Below are positions 1 through 7,990 of a stretch of 64,000 nt of DNA, piece by piece (the stretch's first letter is position 1; the number at the start of each line of letters is the position of its first letter). A program made the translations under genes and the position numbers. The stretch lies in the NCBI GenBank assembly GCA_039822105.1, contig JBCBMW010000008.1, forward strand, positions 85,481 through 149,480, read 5' to 3'. This stretch comes from Parvularcula sp039822105. GTDB lineage: Bacteria > Pseudomonadota > Alphaproteobacteria > Caulobacterales > Parvularculaceae. The notes below the pieces were generated by a model that saw only the letters and a list, made by a program, of their open reading frames with translations, did no database searches and was not told the origin of the DNA.

Positions 1-1613
1 TCGGGATCGACAACAGGTAGGTCTGTACCCCCGGGTGTGACGGCATCGACGGTGATTTCGGAAACAACCCCGGCTGACTTGTAACCCTTTGTTGCCGTTG
101 CAAAAACATTGACGTCGTCATTGACGAAGTACTGCAGACCAAACCGCCAGACCAGCGCAGTGTCTTCAGTCTCTGCACTGAGAGGTTCCGGCGTCACGTT
201 TTGGCCAGCGTACGGACCGACCGCACCGTCTGCGACCTGCCGGTTGAGGCGGCCAGAGACTTCAGAGTTTAAGAGGCGGAACCCACCAATCAGGCTCAGC
301 CGCTCCGTTGCATCAAACTCAGCCTGACCAAAGACAGCGTAGTTGGTCTCCTCGATATCGGAGACCATGTCCGTGCCAAGGAGCACCCCTGGAGGCAGTG
401 AACCCAGAAGGTCAAGGCCAGCCGTGCCAGTGATAATCTGCCTCTGATCGATCTCCTGGTCGAAGTAGAACAAGCCGACGGTGTATGCGAAACGATCCTC
501 TTGCGGAGAAACGAGCCGGAACTCTTGTGAGACCTGCCGCAGCTCAAGATCGCTGTTGTTGACAGCCAACAGGGGCAAATCAATCAGGTCGGCATCGTTG
601 TTGTCGAAGTTGTTCCAGCCCCGGTAGGCCGTCAACGACACGAGATCAAAACCCCCGATACCAAACACAGCTTCCGATGAGACACCAAAGGTCTCAGCGT
701 CGGTTTGGAAAAAGCCGTTGGACGCAATCGAGCGGTTTGATGGGCTCGGCGTGATCCCGGCCGCTTCGGACTGTGTACTGATAACCGGCACGCCGAAACC
801 CAAAAGGCCGGTGCCGGGTCCACCAGGGGATTCCTGCCGGTAGGTGAACGCGGCCTGGGCCTGATCCCGGCTGACATAGTCAGCGCTTATGAGCCATTCC
901 GCTGTGTCGCTCAGGTCCACGGCCAACTTTCCGCGGACGCCCCATTCGTCGCGGTCATTGACTTCACTTTGAGGAGCGTCAGGGTTGACGTTGTCAATGA
1001 AACCATCGCGCCTGTTGGAGTAAGCAGAAACGCGGCCTCGCACGCGGTCCGTCAATGGGCCAGAGACGGCGCCGTAAAGATTGACCTCGTTGAAAGACCC
1101 ATAAGCCGCACGAAGCTCGCCCTCGAATTCGTCGGTGGGCCGCTTCGTCACCACGTTGATCACACCGGCAGAGGCGTTCTTACCAAACAACGTACCCTGA
1201 GGGCCACGCAAGACCTCGACGCGCTCAACATCTGCAAAGTCAAAGACACCCGCCCCTTCGCGCCCGATGACGACACCATCCAACGCGAGTGCGACACTAC
1301 CCTCGATGCCGGGATTGAAGAGACCCGTGCCGATACCCCGGATCGTTGTCGCAGAAACCCGTGCGTTCAAAGAGTTGGCGAAGCTGACGTTGGGAACAAC
1401 GTACTGGAGTTGATCAAAACTATCGATCGCCCGATTGGTGAGCTCCTCACCCGACACCGCACTCACAGAGATCGGAACGTCTTGGATGTCTTGTTCGACT
1501 CGCTGAGCCGTGACCGTGATCACGTCATCGTTTGGCTCTTGTGCCAACGCAGGAAGGATGACCCCTGAAGATAAGGTGGCCACCGCTGTTGTCCGTAGCA
1601 GTGCGTGTTTCAT
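1..1613 (-). CDS. TonB-dependent outer-membrane receptor, 3' end cut by window edge
   Basis: The N-terminal ~537 residues of a TonB-dependent receptor. The frame stays open to base 1, so the C-terminal barrel strands lie outside. A signal peptide (residues 1-21, ending PALA|Q) precedes a TonB-box-like stretch (DDVITVTAQR) and a plug domain with the classic VEVLRGPQGTLFGKN motif. The ATG at 1613 follows a good GGGAG ribosome site. Receptors of this class bring oligosaccharides or other large ligands across the outer membrane using TonB energy. The adjacent fucose catabolic genes and a shared operator-like motif in its upstream region suggest it imports a fucose-containing glycan. That substrate is inferred from context. 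The family call is firm. Confidence 0.93.
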   Translation of the reverse strand, partial: MKHALLRTTAVATLSSGVILPALAQEPNDDVITVTAQRVEQDIQDVPISVSAVSGEELTNRAIDSFDQLQYVVPNVSFANSLNARVSATTIRGIGTGLFNPGIEGSVALALDGVVIGREGAGVFDFADVERVEVLRGPQGTLFGKNASAGVINVVTKRPTDEFEGELRAAYGSFNEVNLYGAVSGPLTDRVRGRVSAYSNRRDGFIDNVNPDAPQSEVNDRDEWGVRGKLAVDLSDTAEWLISADYVSRDQAQAAFTYRQESPGGPGTGLLGFGVPVISTQSEAAGITPSPSNRSIASNGFFQTDAETFGVSSEAVFGIGGFDLVSLTAYRGWNNFDNNDADLIDLPLLAVNNSDLELRQVSQEFRLVSPQEDRFAYTVGLFYFDQEIDQRQIITGTAGLDLLGSLPPGVLLGTDMVSDIEETNYAVFGQAEFDATERLSLIGGFRLLNSEVSGRLNRQVADGAVGPYAGQNVTPEPLSAETEDTALVWRFGLQYFVNDDVNVFATATKGYKSAGVVSEITVDAVTPGGTDLPVVDP

Positions 1614-1684
1614 GTTCTCTCCCTCAATGGCCGGCGGTGCCACACGGCTGACCAACCCTTTTCTATATTTTATCTATGATCTTT

Positions 1685-1702
1685 TGTTTTACCAGCGAAA
1701 TA
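1685..1702. promoter_or_regulatory. putative operator of the fucose-locus IclR regulator (copy 1)
   Basis: TGTTTT-ACCAG-CGAAATA here closely resembles the perfect inverted repeat TGTTTC-ACCAG-GAAACA at 6378-6394 in the divergent fuc promoter region. Both sit just upstream of genes expected to share control. Binding by the IclR protein is inference from position and symmetry. Confidence 0.45.
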
Positions 1703-1891
1703 CTACGAATTCGGAGAAAGAGCCAGGCAAGCGCCATCACAAACCGGTCAACTGGCCGGACGAACAAGAGGCGGTGGGAGCCTGATTATGATTTAGGATC
1801 AACAATTTGATGGGGATTTGCTTGCCGCCCGCGTCCACTGCTCGAGGGGACGGGGTGCACTGCATCATGTGTTGCGGCAGCAACAACCGAT

Positions 1892-1923
1892 CAAAAACAA
1901 TCAGACCAGAATCGGTCAGATTG
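1892..1923 (-). terminator. rho-independent terminator of the leftward fuc/iclR operon
   Basis: Read on the minus strand, CAATCTGACC and GGTCTGATTG pair with one mismatch around a 6-base loop and are followed at once by TTTTT. It lies 73 bases beyond the iclR stop codon, where the leftward operon should end. Confidence 0.7.
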
Positions 1924-1996
1924 CAGAATCACACCCGCTGTCAGCATCAGCGTTGTTCGCTATCGCCGCGGTGACTGTGCCAGCGAGCTGAGAGCT

Positions 1997-2803
1997 TTAA
2001 TCTGTAGGAAGAAGCTTTTCTGAGATGGCTGATGCTGCTGCAACGATCTCATCGGTGGGCAGGGTTGTCACTCGCTCATCGTCAATGCGAACGATGCACG
2101 GTGACGTCAACGACGCCACGGCGCTGCCGCCACGGATGATGGGGGCAGCAAGATCTGTCACGCCGCGGATGAAACTGCTCTCGCTTGTGAGGTGTCCACG
2201 TTTTCTGATGGTATCGGCGTCCACCAAGAAAGCGGCCTTGTCAGCCTTTGTCCGTGATCGTGGGAAAAATTTGAGCCAGTCCGCCCTCACCTCATCGGTC
2301 TGGAAGGCAAACAACAGGCGTCCAGAGGTCGAGAGGAAGATGGACTGCCGATGTGAAACCCGCACAGAAAAGGAAACAGGCCCCGGCGCCTCCATCCGGG
2401 CAACCACGACGATGTCACCGCCCGACGGAATCGCCAAGTGACAGCTTTGCAGAGTGGTTTCCGCGTACTTCCGCATGATCGGCAGAGCTGCCTCGGTCAC
2501 GGAGACGACGCGCGGCTGCTCCATACCAAGACGAAACAAACGATTCGTGATCTCGTAGCCCTCGTTCTCGAGGCTTTTGGAGATGTAGCCCTTGTCTTCA
2601 AGCTCTTGCACCATGCGGAAGATTTCGTTCCGCGAGCGCCCCAGACATTCTGAGATGGCCGACAGTGTCAAGGCCTCGGTGGTGCCAGCAAGAAGTTCGA
2701 GAATCTCAAGGCCCTTCGCAAGCGCTGGCGCTCTGTACCGGGGACCATCTTTATCAGTAGACGGGCGAGTTTGCGCGTCGTCGGTCGTTTTTCTCGGGGC
2801 CAT
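1997..2803 (-). CDS. IclR-family transcriptional regulator of the fucose locus
   Basis: An IclR-type regulator of about 268 residues: an N-terminal winged helix-turn-helix (from YRAPALAKGLEIL, with the recognition region around LTLSAISECLGRSRNEIFR) and a C-terminal effector-binding domain. It is the last gene of the leftward catabolic operon, 55 bases after the FAH-family hydrolase. The start is uncertain: ATG 2803 begins the usual charged leader (MAPRKTTDD), while ATG 2845 would add 14 residues; neither has a strong ribosome site. Its likely role is repression of the two fucose operons and the TonB receptor, relieved by a pathway intermediate. Two matching palindromic motifs (1685-1702 and 6378-6394) are candidate operators. 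Target and ligand are inferred. Confidence 0.9.
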   Translation of the reverse strand: MAPRKTTDDAQTRPSTDKDGPRYRAPALAKGLEILELLAGTTEALTLSAISECLGRSRNEIFRMVQELEDKGYISKSLENEGYEITNRLFRLGMEQPRVVSVTEAALPIMRKYAETTLQSCHLAIPSGGDIVVVARMEAPGPVSFSVRVSHRQSIFLSTSGRLLFAFQTDEVRADWLKFFPRSRTKADKAAFLVDADTIRKRGHLTSESSFIRGVTDLAAPIIRGGSAVASLTSPCIVRIDDERVTTLPTDEIVAAASAISEKLLPTD

Positions 2804-2858
2804 CCCCACAACATGCCATCCCGGCGCCCGGATGCAAAGCTGCATCAAAGGATGGGGA

Positions 2859-3713
2859 TCAGGCCACAGGATCGTAGGCGATGGTCGTCTGGCGTTGTTG
2901 ACCTAAACCCTCAATGCCAAGCTCCATCGTGTCACCGGGCTTGAGGTACACCGGCGGCTTGAGCCCTAGTCCCACCCCCGACGGCGTCCCTGTCGAGATG
3001 ATATCGCCAGGCTCCAAGGTCATGTACTTGCTGATGTAAGTGATGAGTTCCGCGACACCGAAGATCATATCGCGCGTGTTGCTCTGTTGCTGGCGCTTGC
3101 CGTTGACGTCCAGCCAGAGATCCAATCCTTGTGGGTTCGGAACGTCGTCAGGGGTCACGAGAAAGGGTCCTATCGGCCCGAACGTGTCACAGCTCTTGCC
3201 CTTCACCCACTGGCCGCCATGCTCGAGCTGAAACGCCCTTTCGCTCAGATCATTAACCACGAGGTAGCCGGCCACGTGACCAAGCGCGTCGTCTTCGGAG
3301 AAATGACGGCATGTGCGGCCAATAACGACTCCCAACTCGACCTCCCAGTCGGTTTTCTCAGAGCCCTTCGGGATGACAACGTCATCGTTTGGCCCTTGGA
3401 TCGTTGATGTCGCCTTCATGAAAAGGACAGGTTGTTCCGGTGCCGGCATGCCCGATTCAGCCGCATGCTGCGCATAGTTAAGACCGACACAGATGAACTT
3501 GCCGATCCCGGCCACGGGCGGCCCGAACCGCAGAGAGGAGTCGACAATAGGGAGCTCTTCCAACTGCTCTGGTGTTAGATTGGAGAGTGCGTCGGGGTCC
3601 AAATACTGACCTTCAAGATCGTTGATCAGCGACCGCAGGTCGCGAGCTGTTCCATCGTTATGGTAGGCGACAGGTATCTCTTCGCCTGCGGGCCCAAGTC
3701 GAGCATATCGCAT
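2859..3713 (-). CDS. FAH-family hydrolase, probable 2,4-diketo-3-deoxy-L-fuconate hydrolase
   Basis: A 284-residue fumarylacetoacetate-hydrolase-fold protein. Visible family motifs are FICVGLNYAQHAAE, the metal-ligand cluster E124/E126 (WEVELGVVIG) with D155, and STGTPSGVGLG near the C-terminus. In the non-phosphorylating fucose pathway of Xanthomonas and relatives, an FAH-family enzyme splits 2,4-diketo-3-deoxy-L-fuconate into pyruvate and L-lactate. The neighbouring ketodeoxyfuconate dehydrogenase and the divergent L-lactate oxidase fit this step well. A GAGGGAA ribosome site precedes ATG 3713. The same fold serves the analogous L-rhamnose route, so the exact C6 sugar is not proven. Confidence 0.88.
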   Translation of the reverse strand: MRYARLGPAGEEIPVAYHNDGTARDLRSLINDLEGQYLDPDALSNLTPEQLEELPIVDSSLRFGPPVAGIGKFICVGLNYAQHAAESGMPAPEQPVLFMKATSTIQGPNDDVVIPKGSEKTDWEVELGVVIGRTCRHFSEDDALGHVAGYLVVNDLSERAFQLEHGGQWVKGKSCDTFGPIGPFLVTPDDVPNPQGLDLWLDVNGKRQQQSNTRDMIFGVAELITYISKYMTLEPGDIISTGTPSGVGLGLKPPVYLKPGDTMELGIEGLGQQRQTTIAYDPVA

Positions 3714-3725
3714 CGTTCGCTTCCC

Positions 3726-4457
3726 TCAGCCTGCTGTCCATCCGCCGTCGATGATATGCACCGTACCCGTTGTGAATGCAGCTTCGTTTGATGCGAGGTA
3801 AGCGGCCAAGGAAGCCACCTCATGGGCTTCGCCGAGACGGCCCATGGGTTGGCGAGCCACAAAGGCTTTTCTCGCCGTATCAATATCCCCTTGCGCAGCG
3901 ATACGATCGTCGAGGGATGGTGTTTGGATGGTACCGGGACAGATAGCGTTGCACCGCACGCCCGAGGAGGCAAAGTCGACGGCAATCGACTTTGTCAATC
4001 CGATGATTGCAGCCTTTGTCACACCATACACAAATCGGTTCGGTGCCCCTACGATACTGGACGCAACAGACGAGATGTTGACGATGCTGCCGCCGCCATT
4101 AGCGACCATCGCCGGTATCGCCGCGCGGCACAGCCGATAGGTTGATGTGACATTGAGATCGTTCGAAAAAGCCCAATCGTCGTTATCGCAATCAAGAATT
4201 GTTCCGTGGTGCACAAAGCCTGCGCAGTTGATCAAAACGCTCGGCTGGCAATCCGAAACCAGCTCGTCGATCTCCCCCTTCTCTCGAACATCGAGATACG
4301 CCGTTCGCATCCCGCTAAGCTCAGCGAGCGCATCTCGATTGATGTCCGTGGCCGTTACGATGGCTCCCTCACCTGCGCACCGCTCCGCAATGGCTCTGCC
4401 AATACCTTGTGCCGCAGCGGTGACGAGCACCTTTGCCCCCTCGAGCCGTTTGGTCAT
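3726..4457 (-). CDS. SDR, probable 2-keto-3-deoxy-L-fuconate dehydrogenase
   Basis: A 243-residue classical short-chain dehydrogenase: cofactor motif TAAAQGIG (residues 13-20), NCAG at 77-80, and catalytic Ser129/130-Tyr144-Lys148 (YGVTK). The segment SIVGAPNRFVYGVTKAAI and the overall sequence recall the 2-keto-3-deoxy-L-fuconate dehydrogenase / BDH2 group rather than general sugar reductases. It would oxidise 2-keto-3-deoxy-L-fuconate at C4 with NAD+, supplying the FAH-family enzyme 12 bases downstream. Its start overlaps the stop of the lactonase gene by 4 bases (ATGA), a sign of translational coupling. Substrate assignment rests on subfamily resemblance and context. Confidence 0.88.
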   Translation of the reverse strand: MTKRLEGAKVLVTAAAQGIGRAIAERCAGEGAIVTATDINRDALAELSGMRTAYLDVREKGEIDELVSDCQPSVLINCAGFVHHGTILDCDNDDWAFSNDLNVTSTYRLCRAAIPAMVANGGGSIVNISSVASSIVGAPNRFVYGVTKAAIIGLTKSIAVDFASSGVRCNAICPGTIQTPSLDDRIAAQGDIDTARKAFVARQPMGRLGEAHEVASLAAYLASNEAAFTTGTVHIIDGGWTAG

Positions 4458-5299
4458 GCGTTGTTCTCCTGAGTAAGCTTGTAAAATCGCTGGGCGTTGG
4501 CGCCAAAAACATCCGTCTGCGCTTGGTCATCGAGCGCGGCCATGAGCGTGCGCGCTTGTTCCAACCACCGGCGATAAGACCCGCGCAGATTGAGCACCGG
4601 CCAGTCACTGCCCCATATCAGGCGGCTCGATCCAAAGACTGCGAGGCAAACATCGGTGTAGAGCGCAATATCGGCGAGCTGCTGTCCGGGTGCCGCTTCG
4701 GTTAGCAGCCCCGAGAGCTTACATGAGACATTGCGCAGGTCAGAAAACCGAGCAATGTCAGAGGCCCAAGGCTCCCGTTCACCTGAAGCCATATCAGGCT
4801 TTGCTGCGTGATTAAGCACAATCGGCAGCGTCGGATAACGCTCCGCCAACACCGCGATCGCAGGAAGATGACGGGGGCGGATCAAGGCATCGAAAGTCAG
4901 CCTACGGCTGATCAAATCCTCAAAGATCGGAGCATGCTCCTTGTTCAAGATCCAATATGCGTCGTCCATGTCCTGCAGCATGGGCCGCACACCTTTGAAG
5001 TGCAGATCAGCAGAAAACTTGGCGAGGCACGCGATCGCGTTGTCCGGTTCTGCAAACGGGACCCAGCCAACAACACCCAAGATAGGATCCTTCTGCTGAG
5101 CAATACTCAACATCGCTGCGGTCTCACGCACGTCGGGAGCCGCTTGGACGAGAACTGATCCGGTCACCTGCGCTTCGGTTATCAACGGCACCAGATCCGA
5201 CGGCCCAAAGTCGCGGTAAATGGCCTGAAGGTCTGGCGTTGGCCAGGCACGCCAAGGCGCATCAAGGGACCAAAAGTGTTGGTGCGCATCGATGATCAT
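4454..5299 (-). CDS. amidohydrolase-family L-fuconolactonase
   Basis: A 281-residue amidohydrolase of the COG3618 type (TIM-barrel metallohydrolase). It begins with the metal-binding HxH (MIIDAHQHFW, H6 and H8) and has later ligand motifs NHAAKP and the terminal IWGSDWP aspartate. Enzymes of this group open sugar lactones such as L-fucono-1,4-lactone to the acid. It sits between the aldo/keto reductase that would make the lactone and the dehydrogenase acting later, with 4-base overlaps on both sides (4454-4457 and 5296-5299). The order of genes matches the order of reactions except that the dehydratase is missing. 4-Sulfomuconolactonase-like functions exist in the family but do not fit the neighbours. 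Confidence 0.88.
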   Translation of the reverse strand: MIIDAHQHFWSLDAPWRAWPTPDLQAIYRDFGPSDLVPLITEAQVTGSVLVQAAPDVRETAAMLSIAQQKDPILGVVGWVPFAEPDNAIACLAKFSADLHFKGVRPMLQDMDDAYWILNKEHAPIFEDLISRRLTFDALIRPRHLPAIAVLAERYPTLPIVLNHAAKPDMASGEREPWASDIARFSDLRNVSCKLSGLLTEAAPGQQLADIALYTDVCLAVFGSSRLIWGSDWPVLNLRGSYRRWLEQARTLMAALDDQAQTDVFGANAQRFYKLTQENNA

Positions 5300-6306
5300 C
5301 GACCCGCGGCCTCACGTTGGAGGGTCAAGGCCGCCCAAAGATCATCGGTAATCGGCTCTTTCATCCACGCCGCGCTTGACGCCACGCGCTCGGCTGTGGC
5401 CATTCCGCCGACAACACTCACAACGATGTCATGGCGAAGCGGAAATTGAAGAGCCGCAGCTTGAAGGGGCGTGCCGTGCTGATCAGCGATGTCAAACACC
5501 TGACTGGCTCGCTCAACGATGTCTTCGGCTGCAGCTTTGTAGTTGTAGGTCGACGCAGGGTCGGGGCGCCTTGAGAGCAGACCGCTATTGAACGGCGCTG
5601 CAGCGATGACAGACACGCCTTTGTCAGCACAAGCCGGAAACAGGCGCTGCTCGGCTTCAGTCTCCATCAGTGTGTGCCGACCCGCCAACATGAAAACGTC
5701 GATGTCAGCGTGCTCTAAGCTTTCGAGACAAACCTGCCACTCGTTCACCCCGAGCCCAATGGCCTTCACGTCCCCTGCCGCGCGCAACTCGGTGAGAGCC
5801 TTCATACCGCCGTTCATAGCTTCGCGGAAAAGCTTTGCATGCGCCTCCTGACCGTGGATCAGCGCGCCAATGTCATGCATCAGGAGAACATCGACAGTGA
5901 GGCCTTGCAGGCGCGCAAGACTGTCCTCGAAACTGCGCATAACGCCGTCATAGGAGTAGTCGTAGACCTGGGTGAATGGCAGTGGGCTGACAAAACCGTG
6001 GTCGGGCGGACCGTCCGGACCCGCCGGCTCAAGCCGCCTACCCACCTTCGTCGAAAGAACGACACCGGCCGGTTTGCGGCCAGAAAAGAACTGGCCAAAG
6101 CGGACTTCGCTCAGCCCATGCCCATAGTGCGGAGCCGTATCGAAATAGCCAACCCCGTGGTCCAACGCCGCTTGGAGCGCCCCAAAGGCGACGTCGTCGG
6201 ACGAGGCGCGATAGAGGTTTCCCACCGACGCACCGCCAAAACCCAAAGCCGTCAGAGCCAGGCCCGTGGCGCCGATCTCCCTTCGCTTTTCAGTTGGTGC
6301 TATCAT
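5296..6306 (-). CDS. aldo/keto reductase, probable NAD(P)+-dependent L-fucose 1-dehydrogenase
   Basis: A 336-residue aldo/keto reductase barrel. The catalytic tetrad is visible: D56 and Y61 (GYFDTAPHYG), K87 (LSTKVGR) and H144 (LMHDIG). The N-terminus (EIGATGLALTALGFGGASVGNLYR) is typical of the L-fucose dehydrogenase / pyridoxal 4-dehydrogenase branch, which oxidises L-fucose at C1 to the lactone. It is the first gene of the leftward operon, and its promoter must lie in the 134-base divergent region with a palindromic operator-like motif. Ribosome site before ATG 6306 is weak. Activity on L-fucose is well supported by context, but other 6-deoxy- or threo-aldoses are possible substrates. Confidence 0.88.
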   Translation of the reverse strand: MIAPTEKRREIGATGLALTALGFGGASVGNLYRASSDDVAFGALQAALDHGVGYFDTAPHYGHGLSEVRFGQFFSGRKPAGVVLSTKVGRRLEPAGPDGPPDHGFVSPLPFTQVYDYSYDGVMRSFEDSLARLQGLTVDVLLMHDIGALIHGQEAHAKLFREAMNGGMKALTELRAAGDVKAIGLGVNEWQVCLESLEHADIDVFMLAGRHTLMETEAEQRLFPACADKGVSVIAAAPFNSGLLSRRPDPASTYNYKAAAEDIVERASQVFDIADQHGTPLQAAALQFPLRHDIVVSVVGGMATAERVASSAAWMKEPITDDLWAALTLQREAAGR

Positions 6307-6377
6307 ATTGGCGCGGCTTCCGGTGATCTTGACGTCTCTCCGGACGCCGCTTACCAGAGTGTTCGTATAAAAAACAG

Positions 6378-6394
6378 TGTTTCACCAGGAAACA
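6378..6394. promoter_or_regulatory. putative operator in the divergent fuc promoter region (copy 2)
   Basis: A perfect inverted repeat, TGTTTC-N5-GAAACA (spacer ACCAG), placed between the divergent operons about 50 bases before the mutarotase start. A near copy with the same ACCAG centre lies before the TonB receptor (1685-1702). It is a good candidate site for the local IclR regulator. Confidence 0.5.
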
Positions 6395-6440
6395 TCAACT
6401 TCCCAGCTTACGACGTCTAAGTTGGCAGCGCGAGGGGGAC

Positions 6441-6770
6441 ATGAAGCGCTACGGATGGGTCATTGCTCTTAAGGCGGAGAAGCGCGCGACTTACGAGCAG
6501 CTGCACCGTGATGTCTGGGACGACGTCCTATCCAAAATCTCAGACTGTTCGATCAGAAACTATACGATCTTCTTGCGAGAACCGGAAAATCTTCTGTTCG
6601 GCTATTTTGAGTATGTCGGGAACGACTTCGACGCCGACATGGCAAAAATGGCGAACGATTCCCGCACCCAGGAATGGTGGGAACTGACAGATCCTTGCCA
6701 AACGCCACTTGAAACGGCTGCTGCTGGCGAGACATGGTCCCCGCTTCGGGAGGTCTTCCATGTGGACTGA
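6441..6770 (+). CDS. L-fucose/L-rhamnose mutarotase of the RhaM family
   Basis: A 109-residue single-domain protein of the RhaM-type mutarotase family (ferredoxin-like dimeric barrel). It keeps Tyr18 and His22 (YEQLHRDVW), equivalent to active-site residues of E. coli RhaM, and the paired tryptophans W79-W80. Its role is to interconvert alpha and beta anomers of the imported 6-deoxy sugar so that the anomer-specific dehydrogenase works at full rate. A strong GAGGGGG ribosome site precedes ATG 6441. It heads the rightward operon with the lactate oxidase and FucP. Xanthomonas-type fucose clusters carry a mutarotase of this family. Confidence 0.92.
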   Translation: MKRYGWVIALKAEKRATYEQLHRDVWDDVLSKISDCSIRNYTIFLREPENLLFGYFEYVGNDFDADMAKMANDSRTQEWWELTDPCQTPLETAAAGETWSPLREVFHVD

Positions 6771-6832
6771 TCCTCCGCGTGCTCTGCTTGGTGACCAATC
6801 GTGTTTCTGAGCGAGCCAGGACACGACGCGTG

Positions 6833-7990
6833 ATGTTATCGAGACCACTTGACCAGTGCCTCAGTGTTGAACACTTCCGGCAATTGGCGCGGCGCCGAGC
6901 GCATCGCATGGTGTTCGACTACATCGACTGCGGCAGTGATGACGAGCGAACCCTTGCCAAAAACAGCTCGGTTTTCTCAGACTTTGATCTCTACCACCGT
7001 GTCCTCACGGGGCATGACACGCCAGATACGTCGACAACACTCTTAGGACAGAACATTGATGTTCCCTTCATTCTGTCGCCCGCTGCCGGAAACAGACTTT
7101 TTCACACCGACGGTGAACGTGGGCCCGCGCTGGCAGCGGCGGACCACAACACAATCTACACGCTATCAACCCTCAGCTCACGGTCCATTGAAGAGATAGC
7201 TGGCCTGACATCAGGGCACAAATGGTTCCAGCTCTATGTCTGGAAAGACCGGGGTCTTGTGAAAGAGATGCTCGAACGCGCCAAGACGTCGGGCTTCAGC
7301 GCCCTCGTGCTGACCGTCGATTTCCCCATCACCGGTAACCGCGAGAGGGACGTTGCTAACGGGTTCACCATCCCGCCGAAACTGGGGTTGAAGCAGGTCG
7401 TCCACGCGCTTCAGGCGCCGTCTTGGACCTGGGACTATCTCACCAAGCCTTCCGTCAAATATGCCAATCTCGCTGAAGATACCGACGCCGTCAGCCTCAA
7501 TGCGTTTGTGGCCGAGCAGCTGAGTGCTGCTTTTTCTTGGCCTGATGCGGAATGGCTTCTTGGCGAGTGGAACGGTCCCGCGGTGATTAAGGGCGTTGTC
7601 AGACCGGACGACGCACTTCGCGCCGTGTCGACTGGGTTCGGCGCGATCGCGATCTCCAATCACGGCGGCAGACAGTTGGACAGCTCGCCTGCCCCGCTCA
7701 CAGCCTTACCGCTCATCCGTGACGCGGTTGGTCATGATGCTGAGCTGATCCTCGACGGGGGAATACGTCGCGGTACGGACATCATCAAGGCTTTGGCACT
7801 CGGCGCCGATGCTGTGAGCTTCGCACGGCCCTACCTCTATGGCTTGGCCGCGGCGGGAGGAGCAGGTGCCCGCGCCGCTGTTCAAATGATGGCCGACTCC
7901 TTGCGCCGCGATATGATCTTAGCAGGTATTGGTCAGCTAGCGGACATCACGCCAGACCTCCTCGATCCCGCATGGCAGCCTAAACCATGA
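6833..7990 (+). CDS. lldD: FMN-dependent alpha-hydroxy-acid dehydrogenase, probable L-lactate dehydrogenase
   Basis: A protein of about 385 residues of the FMN-dependent alpha-hydroxy-acid oxidase family (LldD / glycolate oxidase barrel). The active-site His-Gly-Gly-Arg segment is clear (ISNHGGRQLD), as are the lysine strand VIKGVV and the phosphate-binding ILDGGIRRGTD loop. L-lactate is one product of the expected fucose cleavage, so an enzyme oxidising it to pyruvate at the membrane completes the pathway. ATG 6833 (or GTG 6830, with CCAGGA just upstream) starts the usual LSVEHFRQLARRR leader; longer readings add unlikely residues. It overlaps fucP by 4 bases. L-lactate specificity is inferred. 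Confidence 0.88.
   Translation: MLSRPLDQCLSVEHFRQLARRRAHRMVFDYIDCGSDDERTLAKNSSVFSDFDLYHRVLTGHDTPDTSTTLLGQNIDVPFILSPAAGNRLFHTDGERGPALAAADHNTIYTLSTLSSRSIEEIAGLTSGHKWFQLYVWKDRGLVKEMLERAKTSGFSALVLTVDFPITGNRERDVANGFTIPPKLGLKQVVHALQAPSWTWDYLTKPSVKYANLAEDTDAVSLNAFVAEQLSAAFSWPDAEWLLGEWNGPAVIKGVVRPDDALRAVSTGFGAIAISNHGGRQLDSSPAPLTALPLIRDAVGHDAELILDGGIRRGTDIIKALALGADAVSFARPYLYGLAAAGGAGARAAVQMMADSLRRDMILAGIGQLADITPDLLDPAWQPKP

Larger units (their letters stand above)
1614..1996. other. intergenic region between receptor gene and iclR
   Basis: No convincing gene. The part next to the receptor is AT-rich (around 1660-1700) and probably holds its promoter and the operator-like motif at 1685-1702. The part next to the iclR stop codon holds a minus-strand terminator at 1892-1923. 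Confidence 0.6.
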
